DNA of 64,000 nucleotides from Pictodentalium vernedei (lineage: Eukaryota; Mollusca; Scaphopoda; Dentaliida; Dentaliidae), in the NCBI GenBank assembly GCA_031216915.1, contig CM062294.1, positions 29,589,128 to 29,653,127 of the forward strand, in the 5' to 3' direction. Position numbers and translations under genes: made by a program. Below are positions 34,026 to 43,512 of this stretch, piece after piece; position 1 is the stretch's first letter; each line of letters starts with the position of its first letter. A model generated the notes under the pieces. It did not search any database. It was not told where the DNA came from and saw only the letters and a list, made by a program, of their open reading frames with translations.

Positions 34026-34860
34026 TAAATTATTGAGAAGATATGGGATTGGATTTTTGTTTTCATAAATGAGGGAAGCATCTGCTCGTAACCAATGATG
34101 GTCACTCATATGGCATCGAGGTTGGATTTTATGCATAATTAGATATCATATTAGCTTACTATAATACAAACAATGATTTTGGAGTTTTTATAACCACTCA
34201 ATGATAATAGATCTCACTGATAAGTCGGTACCTCAAGAAATGTTTTTTTTTAATTTTTCAATCATACATTGTTTTCATTAGCGTTCAAGAAGAATGCATC
34301 TCACTGATGCCGGTATATCAATGAATGTTTGTTGATATGTAATTATATTTAATTATTAATAATTATTAGTATGTTTTCATTAGCACTCGAGGATAGTGCA
34401 GTTCACTGACAAAAAATGTTTTTTTCACAAACTGTGGGTATATATGGGGGATAGAGTCTTTTAAATAAATAAACATTTGAATAAAGATTTAACAGCAATA
34501 GGAAAGCTAGGCCTGTGTGATCCAAGGAAAAAAAAAAAAATAAGGTTAACCGGGTCGCAAGGGATTTGTAAATCCCACATCGTCCCTGCGCGCCTTCGGC
34601 GCGCTAAAACCTTTCATTCATTCATTTAACAGCCCTTTTAAGGGCTTTCGGGTGTGTGTCTGTGAGAGGGTATTTTTTTGGGGGGGGGGTGGGTGGGTGG
34701 AGGAGGTCATTTGGAATTCCCGAAGGATAACCAGATACCTCATAATAACATACGGCATCCTATCTCCCAGAAGGCTTGATGGATGACTCCCGGTTTTTCA
34801 AGTTATATTAATGAAATATACCACTGTTAGTTATTTATAACACTCATCCTTTACAGGAAT
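34026..34860. other. Intergenic AT-rich sequence
   Basis: Holds a run of related 'aatgtttttt..cactga' units at 34230-34420 (weak tandem structure), an oligo-A at 34530, a G tract at 34680, and the hairpin 'gcgcgccttcggcgcgc' at 34588-34604. A shared segment 'cgggtcgcaagggattt' also occurs at 31636. No gene. Confidence 0.4.
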
Positions 34861-34867
34861 GTGCATT

Positions 34868-34975
34868 GGGGACGAATCGTCCCGGGGACGAAAAGTCCTA
34901 CCAATAGGGGACGAATCGTCCCGGGGACGAAACGTCTCGGGGACGAATCGTCCCAGGGACGAAACGACCCGATCC
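34868..34975. repeat. Cluster of GGGACGAATCGTCCC palindromes upstream of ORC5
   Basis: Three perfect 15-bp palindromes are at 34869-34883, 34908-34922 and 34940-34954, with diverged forms between them. The same motif builds the foldback-element arrays at 31380-31570 and 33775-34025. The cluster ends 'gacccgatcccccgtg', which resembles the inverted start of the foldback region ('ggggccgggtc' at 31370). Confidence 0.75.
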
Positions 34976-35186
34976 CCCGTGATCGATGTTCTCGCGGTTG
35001 TTTTTCCAGAGAAACTGTGAAGTAAACGAAAATTTTATGAAAACCCAATGGGAATTCCTCCGTTGAAGTAAAGTTGAGATGACACTCGTGATTTTGGAGT
35101 TGCATATTTGTCTTCTGGCAGAGTTGCCACTGGTTGAATAGGAACTGATCTCTTTGAAAGCGTCTCTGTGCATTTTCCCATTCCAT

Positions 35187-35194
35187 TGACGTCA
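35187..35194. promoter_or_regulatory. CRE palindrome 59 bp before the ORC5 start
   Basis: TGACGTCA is a perfect ATF/CREB site at a distance typical of a core promoter. No TATA box is evident. Function is inferred from position only. Confidence 0.35.
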
Positions 35195-35252
35195 GCTGTA
35201 TATGTAAGTTGTAACACAGTTGATTTCTCAAAAGTTGCTGCAACTTGCAAGG

Positions 35253-36599
35253 ATGTCTGCATTTGAAAAATCTTCATCTGAGAGAGAAGTTTTGCAGCAG
35301 CTCGGAACAACCATACCTTGCAGGTGGACCCAGTTGAGGCTGCTACTTAGCTTATGTGGAGTGAAAAATTATGTATCGCCTCCAGCCATATTCCTGTATG
35401 GCCACACAGGAACAGGAAAATCTCTTGTTGTCGAAACAGTATTGAAGCAGTTGAAGGCTACATATGTGAAAGTAAATTGTGTGGAATGCTATAGCCAGAA
35501 GTTTTTGTATGAACATATTCTCAGCAATCTCTCAACATCTGCCACATCAGATCAAATCTTGCCAAAATGTGATAATATGAATGATTTTATTCGATTATTC
35601 AAACAAATCACAAATGAAAAGGGAAAGAATCAAGAAATTGTATTTATAGTATTGGATAAAGCAGAAAGACTCAGAGACATGGAAGCAAATTTAATACCAG
35701 CATTTTTGAGCCTTCAAGAAATGACAGGTCAAAATGTCTGTGTTCTCTTGCTTAGTGAAATAGTATGGGAGAAGTTTCATTGTGGAACAGGATACCGTGC
35801 ACCATATATCATACATTTTCCAGGTTATACCAAAGATGAGATTATTGAAATAGTTTCACTTAATTACCCAGAAGGTTACACAAAAGATTTTTATATGTCT
35901 TATGTCAGTTTGGTTTTGAGTATATTCCATCTTGCCTGCAGAGATTTGAAAGAAATTTGTTATTTGAGCATTCTCAATTTTCCCAAATACATAGAACCAG
36001 TAAAAAATGGAGAAGCCACAGTTAATGATACGAGAAAATTGTGGAAGTCAGTTGAACCACATCTAAAAAAGGCTCTGCACTCTGTTTATTTAAGAGAAGT
36101 TTCCAGTTCGCAGTGGGAAAGATTGCAACAAGCTGCTGAAGATCATCAATCGTCAGAAGATCAAAGTTTGGATCACAGATCTTATGTTGAATTGCCATTC
36201 TACTCCAAATACCTTTTGATAGCTGCATATCTTGCTTCATATAACCCAGCTAAGAGTGACAAACGATTTTTTGCAAAGAATTCCGGAAAAATAAACAAGC
36301 GTAGTAAATTAATAAAGAAACATGAAAGGACTATGAACCACTTACTGGGACCTAAACCTTTCTCAGTGGACAGACTGATGGCCATCTTTTATTCTATTGT
36401 TGAAGAAAGAGTTGCTCCAACAGCTAACATATTTCTGCAGATAACATCATTAGTTACTTTGAATTTACTCGCACAAATCACTGCAGATGATCAGATAGAC
36501 GCACCCAAATACAAATGTCTTGTTTCACTGGACTTCATAAAATCTATAGCTAGGAACATTGGATTTGATATTGTTCGATATCTTTATGATTTTGTTTAA
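35253..36599 (+). CDS. ORC5: Origin recognition complex subunit 5, single exon
   Basis: An uninterrupted 448-codon frame matches animal ORC5 end to end. ORC5 is an AAA+ subunit of the six-part complex that marks replication origins in the nucleus and helps load the MCM helicase. The Walker A motif 'GHTGTGKS' is near residue 54 and Walker B-like 'IVFIVLDKAERL' near 131. Further ORC5 landmarks are 'FVNCVEC'-type 'VKVNCVEC', 'LLSEIVWEKF', 'RDLKEI', 'SSSQWERLQ', 'LIAAYLASYNPAKSDKRFF', 'NHLLGPKPF' and the C-terminal 'GFDIVRYLYDFV'. Length agrees with the family (about 435 in human). The ATG at 35253 was chosen; a longer frame begins at TTG 35220. Animal ORC5 genes usually have many introns, so the lack of any suggests a retrocopy or intron loss. 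No poly-A tract is visible downstream, and a hAT element starts 113 bp after the stop. Confidence 0.95.
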   Translation: MSAFEKSSSEREVLQQLGTTIPCRWTQLRLLLSLCGVKNYVSPPAIFLYGHTGTGKSLVVETVLKQLKATYVKVNCVECYSQKFLYEHILSNLSTSATSDQILPKCDNMNDFIRLFKQITNEKGKNQEIVFIVLDKAERLRDMEANLIPAFLSLQEMTGQNVCVLLLSEIVWEKFHCGTGYRAPYIIHFPGYTKDEIIEIVSLNYPEGYTKDFYMSYVSLVLSIFHLACRDLKEICYLSILNFPKYIEPVKNGEATVNDTRKLWKSVEPHLKKALHSVYLREVSSSQWERLQQAAEDHQSSEDQSLDHRSYVELPFYSKYLLIAAYLASYNPAKSDKRFFAKNSGKINKRSKLIKKHERTMNHLLGPKPFSVDRLMAIFYSIVEERVAPTANIFLQITSLVTLNLLAQITADDQIDAPKYKCLVSLDFIKSIARNIGFDIVRYLYDFV

Positions 36600-36711
36600 C
36601 CAAAAAGAAGGTGCTTGAACTGCTATGGGTGTTTCTAAGAAAAACAGACAATATCCTTACAGCATTCTTGTGAAGTTTGATGATGAACATGTATTTGAAT
36701 AGAGTTGGATA

Positions 36712-37338
36712 TAGAGCTGAAACGGTTAAGGGTTTTTCTTGATCGATTAATCACGTGGATTAACCTTGGTTAACCAATTAAACACTTGTCCAAATAGATA
36801 TCTGAATAACTTCCATACCATTGATGATTTACAGCATGGACACTTTACCCAACGTAACAAACAAAACCGACTAGGTCAAAATACAAAATTTCTGTTCAAA
36901 TTTATTATGTTTTCAATTTTTGTCTCAAAAACATAGCTTATGATCTCTCGTTGGAATGAACTCAATGAGCTCATTCCAATGAGAGGTCATATGCTATGTT
37001 TTTGAGACAAAAATATATAATTTTTAGTAATTCATTAATTTATTTTGCAAGTATCGTCTGCTACCCATAGTGGGTAAAGGGTTAAGAATGACCATTTCCA
37101 GCTACTGATGCAGTATAATGATCCTGCAAGTAAACAAGTTTGTCGGCAAGTAACTTGCTTGCTTTACTCTGTCTCATATAATTGATGTGAGTCAGTGTGA
37201 TTTTTAGAGCAAGTTTGTTCCTTTATTGACCCATATAATTCAGTAGTCCAAAAGTAATAGTTAATCGAACTACTAAATTACTTTTTGGATCGATCAAGAG
37301 GCTGATCATTGATTAATCGGTTAACCGTTTCAGCTCCA
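36712..37338. mobile_element. hAT-type non-autonomous element downstream of ORC5
   Basis: Ends TAGAGCTGAAACGGTTAA and TTAACCGTTTCAGCTCCA, flanked by GTTGGATA (36704-36711) and GCTGGATA (37339-37346), 7 of 8 matching. Subterminal 'gatcgattaatcac' and 'gatcattgattaatcgg' repeats. It carries a family B TTAA element inside. No transposase. Confidence 0.8.
36838..37085. mobile_element. TTAA MITE, family B, nested in hAT element
   Basis: The arms 'aacatagcttatgatctctc' and 'gagaggtcatatgctatg' surround a 'gaactcaatgagctc' core. The right end is GGGTAAAGGGTTAA; the left is 'cactttacccaacg' and its TTAA has been lost. Confidence 0.75.
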
Positions 37339-37385
37339 GCTGGATAAATTTGTTTTTTGGTTTCTTTGCTGATGCTGCACACCTA

Positions 37386-37597
37386 CAGTACAAGTCAAAG
37401 TAAGTTGTATGATAACACTATAACCTATGTATCTTTCTCTTCATTCACTGATCAGACCAGAATCTGATATCATTTTCTAGAAAGCTCTCACCGAGGGCTT
37501 TCCAGAAAATGAGGTCAGATTCTGATTCTATCATTACAGAAGCAGCAGTATACTTAGTTTATTGTGGTTATGCTACAACTTATTTTGACTTGTACTG
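37386..37597. mobile_element. TA-flanked palindromic MITE, CAGTACAAGTC family, copy 1
   Basis: CAGTACAAGTCAAAGTAAG and ATTTTGACTTGTACTG, with TA at both sides (37384-37385, 37598-37599). The hairpin 'cattttctagaaagctctc' / complement is central. CAGT ends with a TA duplication fit Tc1/mariner-type elements. 212 bp. Confidence 0.8.
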
Positions 37598-37672
37598 TAA
37601 CCTGCCTTACCCATATGATGAAACAGAAATACCTTTTAAAAACAGAAACAGTACAAGTCAAAATGAGTTGTA

Positions 37673-38004
37673 CAGTTAAAACTACAGTTCAAACTAGAAG
37701 TCCTGTCACGAACTGTGCGCTTATCTAGGCTTAATTGCGCGGAGGAATTGCGCACATTTGCCATATCGAATGGCATCCAAAGCACGGCAGCTTCCCCTGG
37801 TAACTCATAAAAAACACAAGCAATGTTTCTGCCAATGGACCTCCGGGTTTCCCGGAGGTCCATTGGCTGAAACATTGCTTGTGCACAGGCCATATGTACA
37901 GAATTCGATATCCTTACTATGGTCATAACACGTAGATTAACGTGCAGATGGACGTACTATTTGTGCGCATTTCGTGACAGGGCTTCTACATGTAGTTTTA
38001 ACTG
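37673..38004. mobile_element. TA-flanked MITE, CAGTTAAAAC family, copy a
   Basis: CAGTTAAAACTAC at the left and TGTAGTTTTAACTG at the right, TA at 37671-37672 and 38005-38006. Subterminal 'agaagtcctgtcacgaa' and 'ttcgtgacagggcttct' are inverted. The central hairpin 'gccaatggacctccggg' is at 37832-37870. Confidence 0.8.
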
Positions 38005-38314
38005 TAGAAGTCCTGTCATGAATAGTGCGCTTATCTAGGCTTAATTGCGCGTTGGAATTGCGCGCAATTTCCACATCGAATGGCATCCAAAGCACGGCAG
38101 GTTCTCCTGGTTACTCATAGCAAACACATGCAACATTTCTGCCAATGGACCTCCGGGTTACCCGGAGGTCCATTGGCTGAAACATTGCTTGTGCACAGGC
38201 CATATATACATACTTTGCTAGCTTTACTTGGGCCATAACGCGTACATTAACGGTTACGCTCATATCAACATGCTATTTGTGCGCATTTCATGACAGGACT
38301 TCTAGTTTTAACTG
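38005..38314. mobile_element. CAGTTAAAAC family MITE, copy b, abutting copy a
   Basis: Begins 'tagaagtcctgtcatgaa' directly at the TA of copy a, lacking its first 10 bases, and ends TCTAGTTTTAACTG followed by TA. The central hairpin is intact. The two copies form a direct tandem. Confidence 0.75.
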
Positions 38315-38666
38315 TAGCATAACCACAATAAACTAAGTATACTCCTGCTTCTGCAATGATAAAATCAGAATCTGACATCATTTTCTGGAAAGCTCTTAGT
38401 GAGAGCTTTCCAGAAAATGATGTCAGATTCTGGTCTGTTCAGTGTATGATGAGAAAGATACATAGTTTATAGTGGTTATCCTATAACTTATTTTGACTTG
38501 TACTGTACTCTTGTGTCACAAGTTGTGTGCCAAATAATCATACATGTATGATTATTAATTTTGAGGGGTTTTTCCGACCTGTATGATGTTATTCTAACCT
38601 GTATGATTATTAAATTCTCGGTTGTCATCAAGGAAAAAAATTCCAGAAAGTGACACCAGCTATTAA

Positions 38667-38773
38667 TGTTTAAAATGGGAAACATTCCTGTCTTTATGAT
38701 TGAACTAATCTCAGATGCCATTCCTTGGAAAGCTCTCCAGGAGAGCTTTCCAAGGAATGATATCTGAGACTTG
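38667..38773. repeat. Hairpin with 'gaaagctctccaggagagctttc'-type core
   Basis: Arms 'tctcagatgccattccttgg' and 'ccaaggaatgatatctgaga' surround a perfect inner palindrome. It resembles the core of the CAGTACAAGTC MITEs ('ttttctggaaagctctt') but not their ends. Confidence 0.6.
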
Positions 38774-38829
38774 AATTTTGCCATGCACAAACTGACACAC
38801 TTCAAAGACATACCCCGGTATTACCCCCT

Positions 38830-39400
38830 GTATTATTATCCCGGTCTGTACTATTATTAAATTCAGGCTATTATTCCTGTCTGTACTATTATTCGGGACC
38901 TACACCACTGTGCAAGTGACCATTACATGAACATCCGAGGTCCACAATATCTTCACTCAAGATCTAAGAGAAGTCACCAACTAATATTGGCGATTGTTTC
39001 TCGAGTCAATGTCCGACACGATATTAAAATCGCCGTGATTCTCGGTCAAACAGATTACCGCAGTAATTAATTTCTAGGGTACCTGAGCAAAAAGGATGTA
39101 CTTATTGTCATATTTTACACGCCTCTCACAATTTTGTGGTCAAAATACATGTATACATGTAACTCAACAATCTCAACTCGACGAAATGACGTTGGCCTTA
39201 CCATTACCAAAACTCATAAAATATTTACGTTTTTAATCAGAATTTTTTTTTTTTTAATTTTGACAAATTGCAACATTCCGACACAAACGTACATAAATTT
39301 GATTCAGAAAATTATTGAGGACTGCTTATCATTCTGACATTCTGTGACATCAACATGCAGTACATGTAGTTTATTTGGTCTAATCTATTTCACAATTACA
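38830..39400. other. Unique intergenic sequence
   Basis: Apart from short 'tactattattaaattc' units at 38845-38900, this looks single-copy within the window. No open frame of interest, splice-bounded exon or repeat structure could be recognised. Confidence 0.4.
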
Positions 39401-39401
39401 T

Positions 39402-39648
39402 GTAACCCTTTACTCAACGAGACGATATCAAATTTTTTTAATTTGAATATCTTTTTCAACTTTTTTCGAAAAATTTCAACAAAACCATATCATGTGACCC
39501 TTCATTGGAATGAGCTCAACGAGTTCGTTTCAAAGAGGGGTCACATGATATGGTTTTGTTGAAATTTTCCGAAAAATAATATTTTTTCAGCTGCTGAATC
39601 TGCAGATTAGATGGGCGGATGCGGGCGATTCATTGGGTAAAGGGTTAA
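39402..39648. mobile_element. TTAA MITE, family A
   Basis: Left 'gtaaccctttactcaacg' (TTAA changed to GTAA), right CATTGGGTAAAGGGTTAA. The arms 'ccatatcatgtgacccttca' and 'gaggggtcacatgatatgg' frame a 'gagctcaacgagttcg' core. Confidence 0.8.
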
Positions 39649-40200
39649 TACTGCGATTATGCTCTCTGGAGTCAATCACTTTCACTCCAATTGTCATGTC
39701 CAATTTAATTACTGCTTTCATTGTCCGCGTAATCTCGGGTGGGTTTGATACTTTTGTCTCACCTCGGACCTAGGATATTCATGTAACAGTCGCTTGCGCA
39801 GTAGTATAAGAGTAATGAGAGATAAAGCCAAGTGTAAATGTTTTTGACATCAAGGGAAGATATTTTGTACTATATTTTCAGTTTTACACTCTTTTCACCA
39901 AGAAGTTGATAATTGTAAAAAAAATGTTGCAGCATATTAATGAAAGTCGGAAATACTTAACTTGTTAAAATAAAGTTTACAGTATTATATCATTAAAAAA
40001 AAAAAATATTGATGTTTTATTGATATATCATCGTACCATTACAGGATTTTGTATTAGTATTCTATCAGTTATGCAGAAAATAAACACTATGTGAATGTGC
40101 ACATACGTTCTGTTTCTTTAAATCAAAAGCCAGCATGGATGACGAAAATTCCTAGCATAACTTAATCACCACAACAGCATAAAATTATCAAACTCTACTA
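39649..40200. other. Intergenic, no gene recognised
   Basis: Unique-looking sequence with AT-rich stretches around 39900-40080. No coding frame or repeat family was identified. Confidence 0.4.
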
Positions 40201-40213
40201 GAATACACATGTA

Positions 40214-40468
40214 CAGTGCGTAGAGAGTGTATCATCACTAATTCACCTGCAGAGTGGAGATTCCACCCGAGCAATAATTGCAAATTTGTTGCAAAGCATA
40301 ACAAGCACAGGCAAAGTTTCAACCAATGGACCCCCGGGTAAAACCCGGAGGTCCATTGGCCGAAACATTACCTGTGTTTCTGTCCATGTGTAAAAAATTT
40401 GAAAGTTATACTTTGGGTGATAACCCCACTCCGCAGGTTATTTAGTTACAATCACTCTCCACGTACTC
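40214..40468. mobile_element. TA-flanked MITE, CAGTGCG family
   Basis: CAGTGCGTAGAGAGTG and CACTCTCCACGTACTC with TA at 40212-40213 and 40469-40470. The central hairpin 'caatggacccccgggt' / 'acccggaggtccattgg' is shared with the CAGTTAAAAC family. Reverse-oriented relative of 32490-32744. Confidence 0.75.
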
Positions 40469-40479
40469 TATGAAAAATA

Positions 40480-40722
40480 CAGTATGGTCACCATGGACTG
40501 GTCACTTTTCATGGGTGGGCAATATTACCATGGACATAATAATATTAGATTCCAAACACTAATGATAGGAATAAACCTAAAAAAATTATTTAATGAAGCA
40601 CTGGGAACAACCCAGTGCTTCTTTAATTAAAATTTTGATGATAATTTTTATTACCTGGTAATCGCATGCATGGACCTCACTGCCCATGTGTGGATTATTA
40701 CCAGTCCACGTCAGCTGTACTG
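40480..40722. mobile_element. TA-type MITE, CAGTAyrGTC family, copy 1
   Basis: Begins CAGTATGGTCACCATGGACT after TA and ends AGTCCACGTCAGCTGTACTG. The central hairpin is 'gaagcactggg' / 'cccagtgcttc' with 'tttaattaaaattttgatg' beside it. Relative of 43025-43238. Confidence 0.75.
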
Positions 40723-40847
40723 AACACGAATAGCAAAGGAAACCAATTCACATCCTTTAGAAAATAATGGTGTAATGTGAAATAGGTGTTACATTGTACC
40801 TATTAAAAGTGTGAACGTAGTTATTTTGTAATTTTGAATAAAAAATA

Positions 40848-41161
40848 CAGTTAAAACTAGAAGTCCAGTCATGAATAGTGCACTTATCTAGGCTTAATTG
40901 TGCTTTGGAATTGCGCGCAATTGCCACTTCGAATGGCATCCAAAGCACAGCAGGTTCTCCTGGTTACTCATAGCAAACACATGCAATGTTTCTGCCAATG
41001 GACCTCCGGGTCACCCGGAGGTCCATTGGCTGAAACATTGCTTGTGCACAGGCCATATGTACAGAATTTGATAGCTTTACTTGGGCCATAACGCGTACAT
41101 TAACGCACATATCAACGTGCTATTTGTGCGCATTTCATGACAGGACTTCTAGTTTTAACTG
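40848..41161. mobile_element. TA-flanked MITE, CAGTTAAAAC family, copy c
   Basis: CAGTTAAAACTAGAAGTC and GACTTCTAGTTTTAACTG are perfect 18-bp inverted ends, with TA at 40846-40847 and 41162-41163. The central hairpin 'gccaatggacctccgggt' and its complement are intact. It is the best-preserved copy of the family in the window. Confidence 0.9.
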
Positions 41162-41192
41162 TATACAGAGGATGTCATTGGGTGTGTGAAAT

Positions 41193-41358
41193 AACAGTCA
41201 TTGGAATTGCTGTGAAAAATAACCTTATTTGACTAATATAAGCCTTTTCTGACAAAATATACCTTTCTTATAAATATGTTATAACAAAGGTATATTTTTG
41301 TCAGAAAAAGCTTATATTGGTCAAATAAGGTTATTTTTCACAGCAATTCCAATGACTG
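41193..41358. repeat. Long palindrome, about 75-bp arms
   Basis: 'cattggaattgctgtgaaaa' and 'ataaccttatttgac' on the left pair with their complements on the right, with a short centre near 41275. Arms are nearly identical. It has the form of a foldback MITE; flanks 'gtca/tgac' are too short to fix a target duplication. Confidence 0.75.
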
Positions 41359-41478
41359 TGGTGTAATTCCGTACCCATTACCCAAATGATTTGAACACTT
41401 TAAAAAAAATAGTAATTTTGTGTCCAAAAAATAATAATAGAATGTCCATGGCAATATTCATATATGACATATGTAGCA

Positions 41479-42300
41479 TTATTTATTTATTGGTGATTAA
41501 GGTCACATATTTCTGCACAATGGCTAACCATGACCGTGACAGTTTTACGGGTGGAGGAAGCCAGAGTACCCGGAGAGAACCAATGAGCAATGGCGAGCAA
41601 CTGTCAGCTCCCCAACATACCAACTCCACACAATAATAATAATAATAAATACAGTTTAGAGCCATGAATCCACGCAAATGTGCTCTCAGGCTTTACAAAA
41701 TTAAAATAAATAAAGTCAGCTCTGTGTTAATCATAAATTTAGAAGGACATTTTACGTATAGGTTTTACCGAAAAAGTGCATCTTTAGGTTAGTTTTGAAG
41801 AACTGATATGTTTGTGGTGATTTCAAGTGATCAGGCAGATTGTTCCAGAGAAAAGGTCTGGCAACAGCAAAGACCTGATTTCCAGCAGTTACAAGGGTAC
41901 TGGTCTTGTGACAAAGATTCTTTGTGGATTAGGATCTCAGAGATCGTGTGGGAACGTATCATTGAAGTAGTTTGCTGAGATATGTAGGGGCCAATCCATT
42001 TAGACGTTTATAGTCAGTTACAATGATTTTAAAATCAATGTGTTTTTCAATGGGTAGCCAATGAAGGTGGTACAGTAAGGGTGTTATATGACACGATTTC
42101 AGGATTAGCATTGGTTGAAGACAGGTGCACCATTGACGTGCAGTTCGCCTTAGTACACAGCGTCACCATGCCTCCACGTGGGCAATGGGGTGAAGTGTCT
42201 TGCCCAAGGACGCAACGTGGTTTCCACAGGTGGGATTCGAACCAAGGACCTCTCGGCTTGCAGCCTGCACATCTACCAACAGAGCCAACGCGCCCCCATA
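41479..42300 (-). mobile_element. tRNA-headed SINE split by a LINE fragment
   Basis: On the minus strand the head at 42300-42225 has a box A 'TGGCTCTGTTGGTAGA' and a perfect box B 'GGTTCGAATCC'. The body and tail ('ggttctctccgggtactctg', 'cctccacccgtaaaactg', then 'aataaataaat') resume at 41634-41479. The body is shared with the 5S-headed SINE at 5572-6160. The break in the middle is a 5-prime truncated LINE. Confidence 0.85.
41635..42100 (-). mobile_element. LINE 3-prime fragment (CR1/L2-like) nested in SINE
   Basis: Minus strand: the C-terminal part of a reverse-transcriptase ORF reads 'YHLHWLPIEKHIDFKIIV', 'DYKRLNGLAPTYLSKLL', 'AVARPFLWNNLPDHLKS' and 'FFKTNLKMHFFGKTYT', ending near 41752. 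These are typical of CR1/L2-type ORF2 C-termini. A short 3-prime region ends in a (TAT)n run at 41635-41650. One stop lies in the frame. The copy starts just after that region, as expected for 5-prime truncation. Confidence 0.85.
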
Positions 42301-42574
42301 CCTGTAGCAGTATATTTGTTAGGTGTATAATTTGGAAAAAAAAAAAGATGCAATAAATTTAACATTAATAAGTAAAACTGATCACAACACGGCACTAAGA
42401 AATGAATCCACAGGACCACAACATTTAGAACCCCTGAAACATGTTAACATGCCACCGGCTAGATACAACTATAAAATGGCAGCATTTTCAAAATATTTAG
42501 GACACGCCCACTTCTTTGGAAAATAGTGAAAATATAATTGTTTGCATAAATTATACAACCAAACTAAAACTTAC

Positions 42575-42649
42575 CAAGAACACATGTATCTAACCATGTG
42601 ATTCCAATATTACCCTGTGGGAAAAGGTCAAAGAAGCCCAGTTCTAGTT
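42575..42649 (-). other. Candidate orphan exon, 75 bp
   Basis: Minus strand: 'taacatttatcag' acceptor, then 75 bases open in one frame reading 'LELGFFDLFPQGNIG' and 'ITWLDTCVLG', then a 'gtaagttttag' donor. The exon is symmetrical (two bases, 24 codons, one base), so skipping or inclusion keeps frame. It looks like a real internal exon of a minus-strand gene, but no partner exon was found and the protein was not recognised. Confidence 0.45.
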
Positions 42650-43024
42650 CTGATAAATGTTAAAAGTTATTACATGTAAATGTGTAAATTTATTCAGTAA
42701 TATTTTGTATTTTAAAAATTTCATTGTTATCTCAATCTGCCATTTTGTCTCACTTCATGGTCAAAGTCAGTCAGCACGGGAAAATAAAATCTAAACTCTC
42801 TTGTATTGAACTAATGGGTCTCCTATTCATAAGGTGACAAAATATAATTCAATTAAATTTATTATTTAATAAATATGCACATTTGTTCATTTCGATTTCA
42901 TCTTGTACTATTATTCATTGCTCAAACACAACTCAGGCTGCACAGAAGGGAAAGGAATGTTGAATACTTGTGACTAAGACTACCAAAAGGCCACTCTCAA
43001 AGCTGACCACCTTTCTTTCAGCTA

Positions 43025-43238
43025 CAGTACAGTCGTTGTGGACTGGTCACATTCCACGGGCGGGCAATATTTCCACAGATGCAATAATATTAGATTCCAA
43101 ACACTAATTATAGAAATAATCACCAAGTATTTAATTAATGAAGCACCGGGTAGAACCCGGTGCTTCATTAATTAAAATTTTGCTGCTGATAATTTTTGTT
43201 ACAGGGTAAATGCATGCCAATCCACGGCGACTGTACTG
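43025..43238. mobile_element. TA-flanked MITE, CAGTACAGTCG ends, copy 2
   Basis: CAGTACAGTCG and CGACTGTACTG are perfect inverted ends with TA at 43023-43024 and 43239-43240. The hairpin is 'atgaagcaccgggt' / 'acccggtgcttcat'. About 214 bp, better preserved than the copy at 40480. Confidence 0.85.
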
Positions 43239-43263
43239 TAGCTGGACTGTTCATATGTATCCA

Positions 43264-43512
43264 GGCCTGAAAATAAGCAATCTGTCATTTGCAGAATGAG
43301 GTCCCTAGAGGGTGAATTTGCTTGATGCTATCCTATAGTGGGCTAAAATCCCCCAATTTACCTCTTTCTGTTTAGGCCTGAGACCTTTATTCAGATTGAG
43401 GTTCACAGAAGGTGAATTTGATAATGCTACCCTGCTGTGCAGGGTAGCATTACCAAATTCACCCTCTGGGGACCTCATTCTGCAGATGACAGTCTGCTTA
43501 TTTCCAGGCTTG
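43264..43512. mobile_element. Palindromic repeat with GGCCTGAAAATAAGC ends
   Basis: Left 'ggcctgaaaataagcaatct', right 'ctgcttatttccaggcttg'. The inner hairpin 'aatgctaccctgctgtgcag' folds on itself at 43425-43450. The same repeat, without the left third, flanks the hAT insertion at 20958-21800. Confidence 0.65.

Larger units (their letters stand above)
37649..38505. mobile_element. CAGTACAAGTC family MITE, copy 2, split by two other MITEs
   Basis: The left 22 bp (37649-37670) and the right part (38317-38505) together make one copy of the 37386-37597 element. The break is at a TA and holds the two elements at 37673-38314. A half-copy of the same family is at 46121-46236. Confidence 0.75.

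Noticed and set aside
34588..34608. Helitron 3-prime end (hairpin followed by CTAA)
   Set aside because: The hairpin is strong but CTAA overlaps its stem instead of following at the usual distance, and no 5-prime TC end or partner copies were found.
35220..35252. ORC5 N-terminal extension from a TTG codon
   Set aside because: The extra 11 codons start at TTG. The ATG at 35253 is the first Met in frame and gives a length closer to other ORC5 proteins.
42225..42300. tRNA gene on the minus strand
   Set aside because: Box A and box B are good, but the acceptor stem cannot close and the SINE body follows directly.
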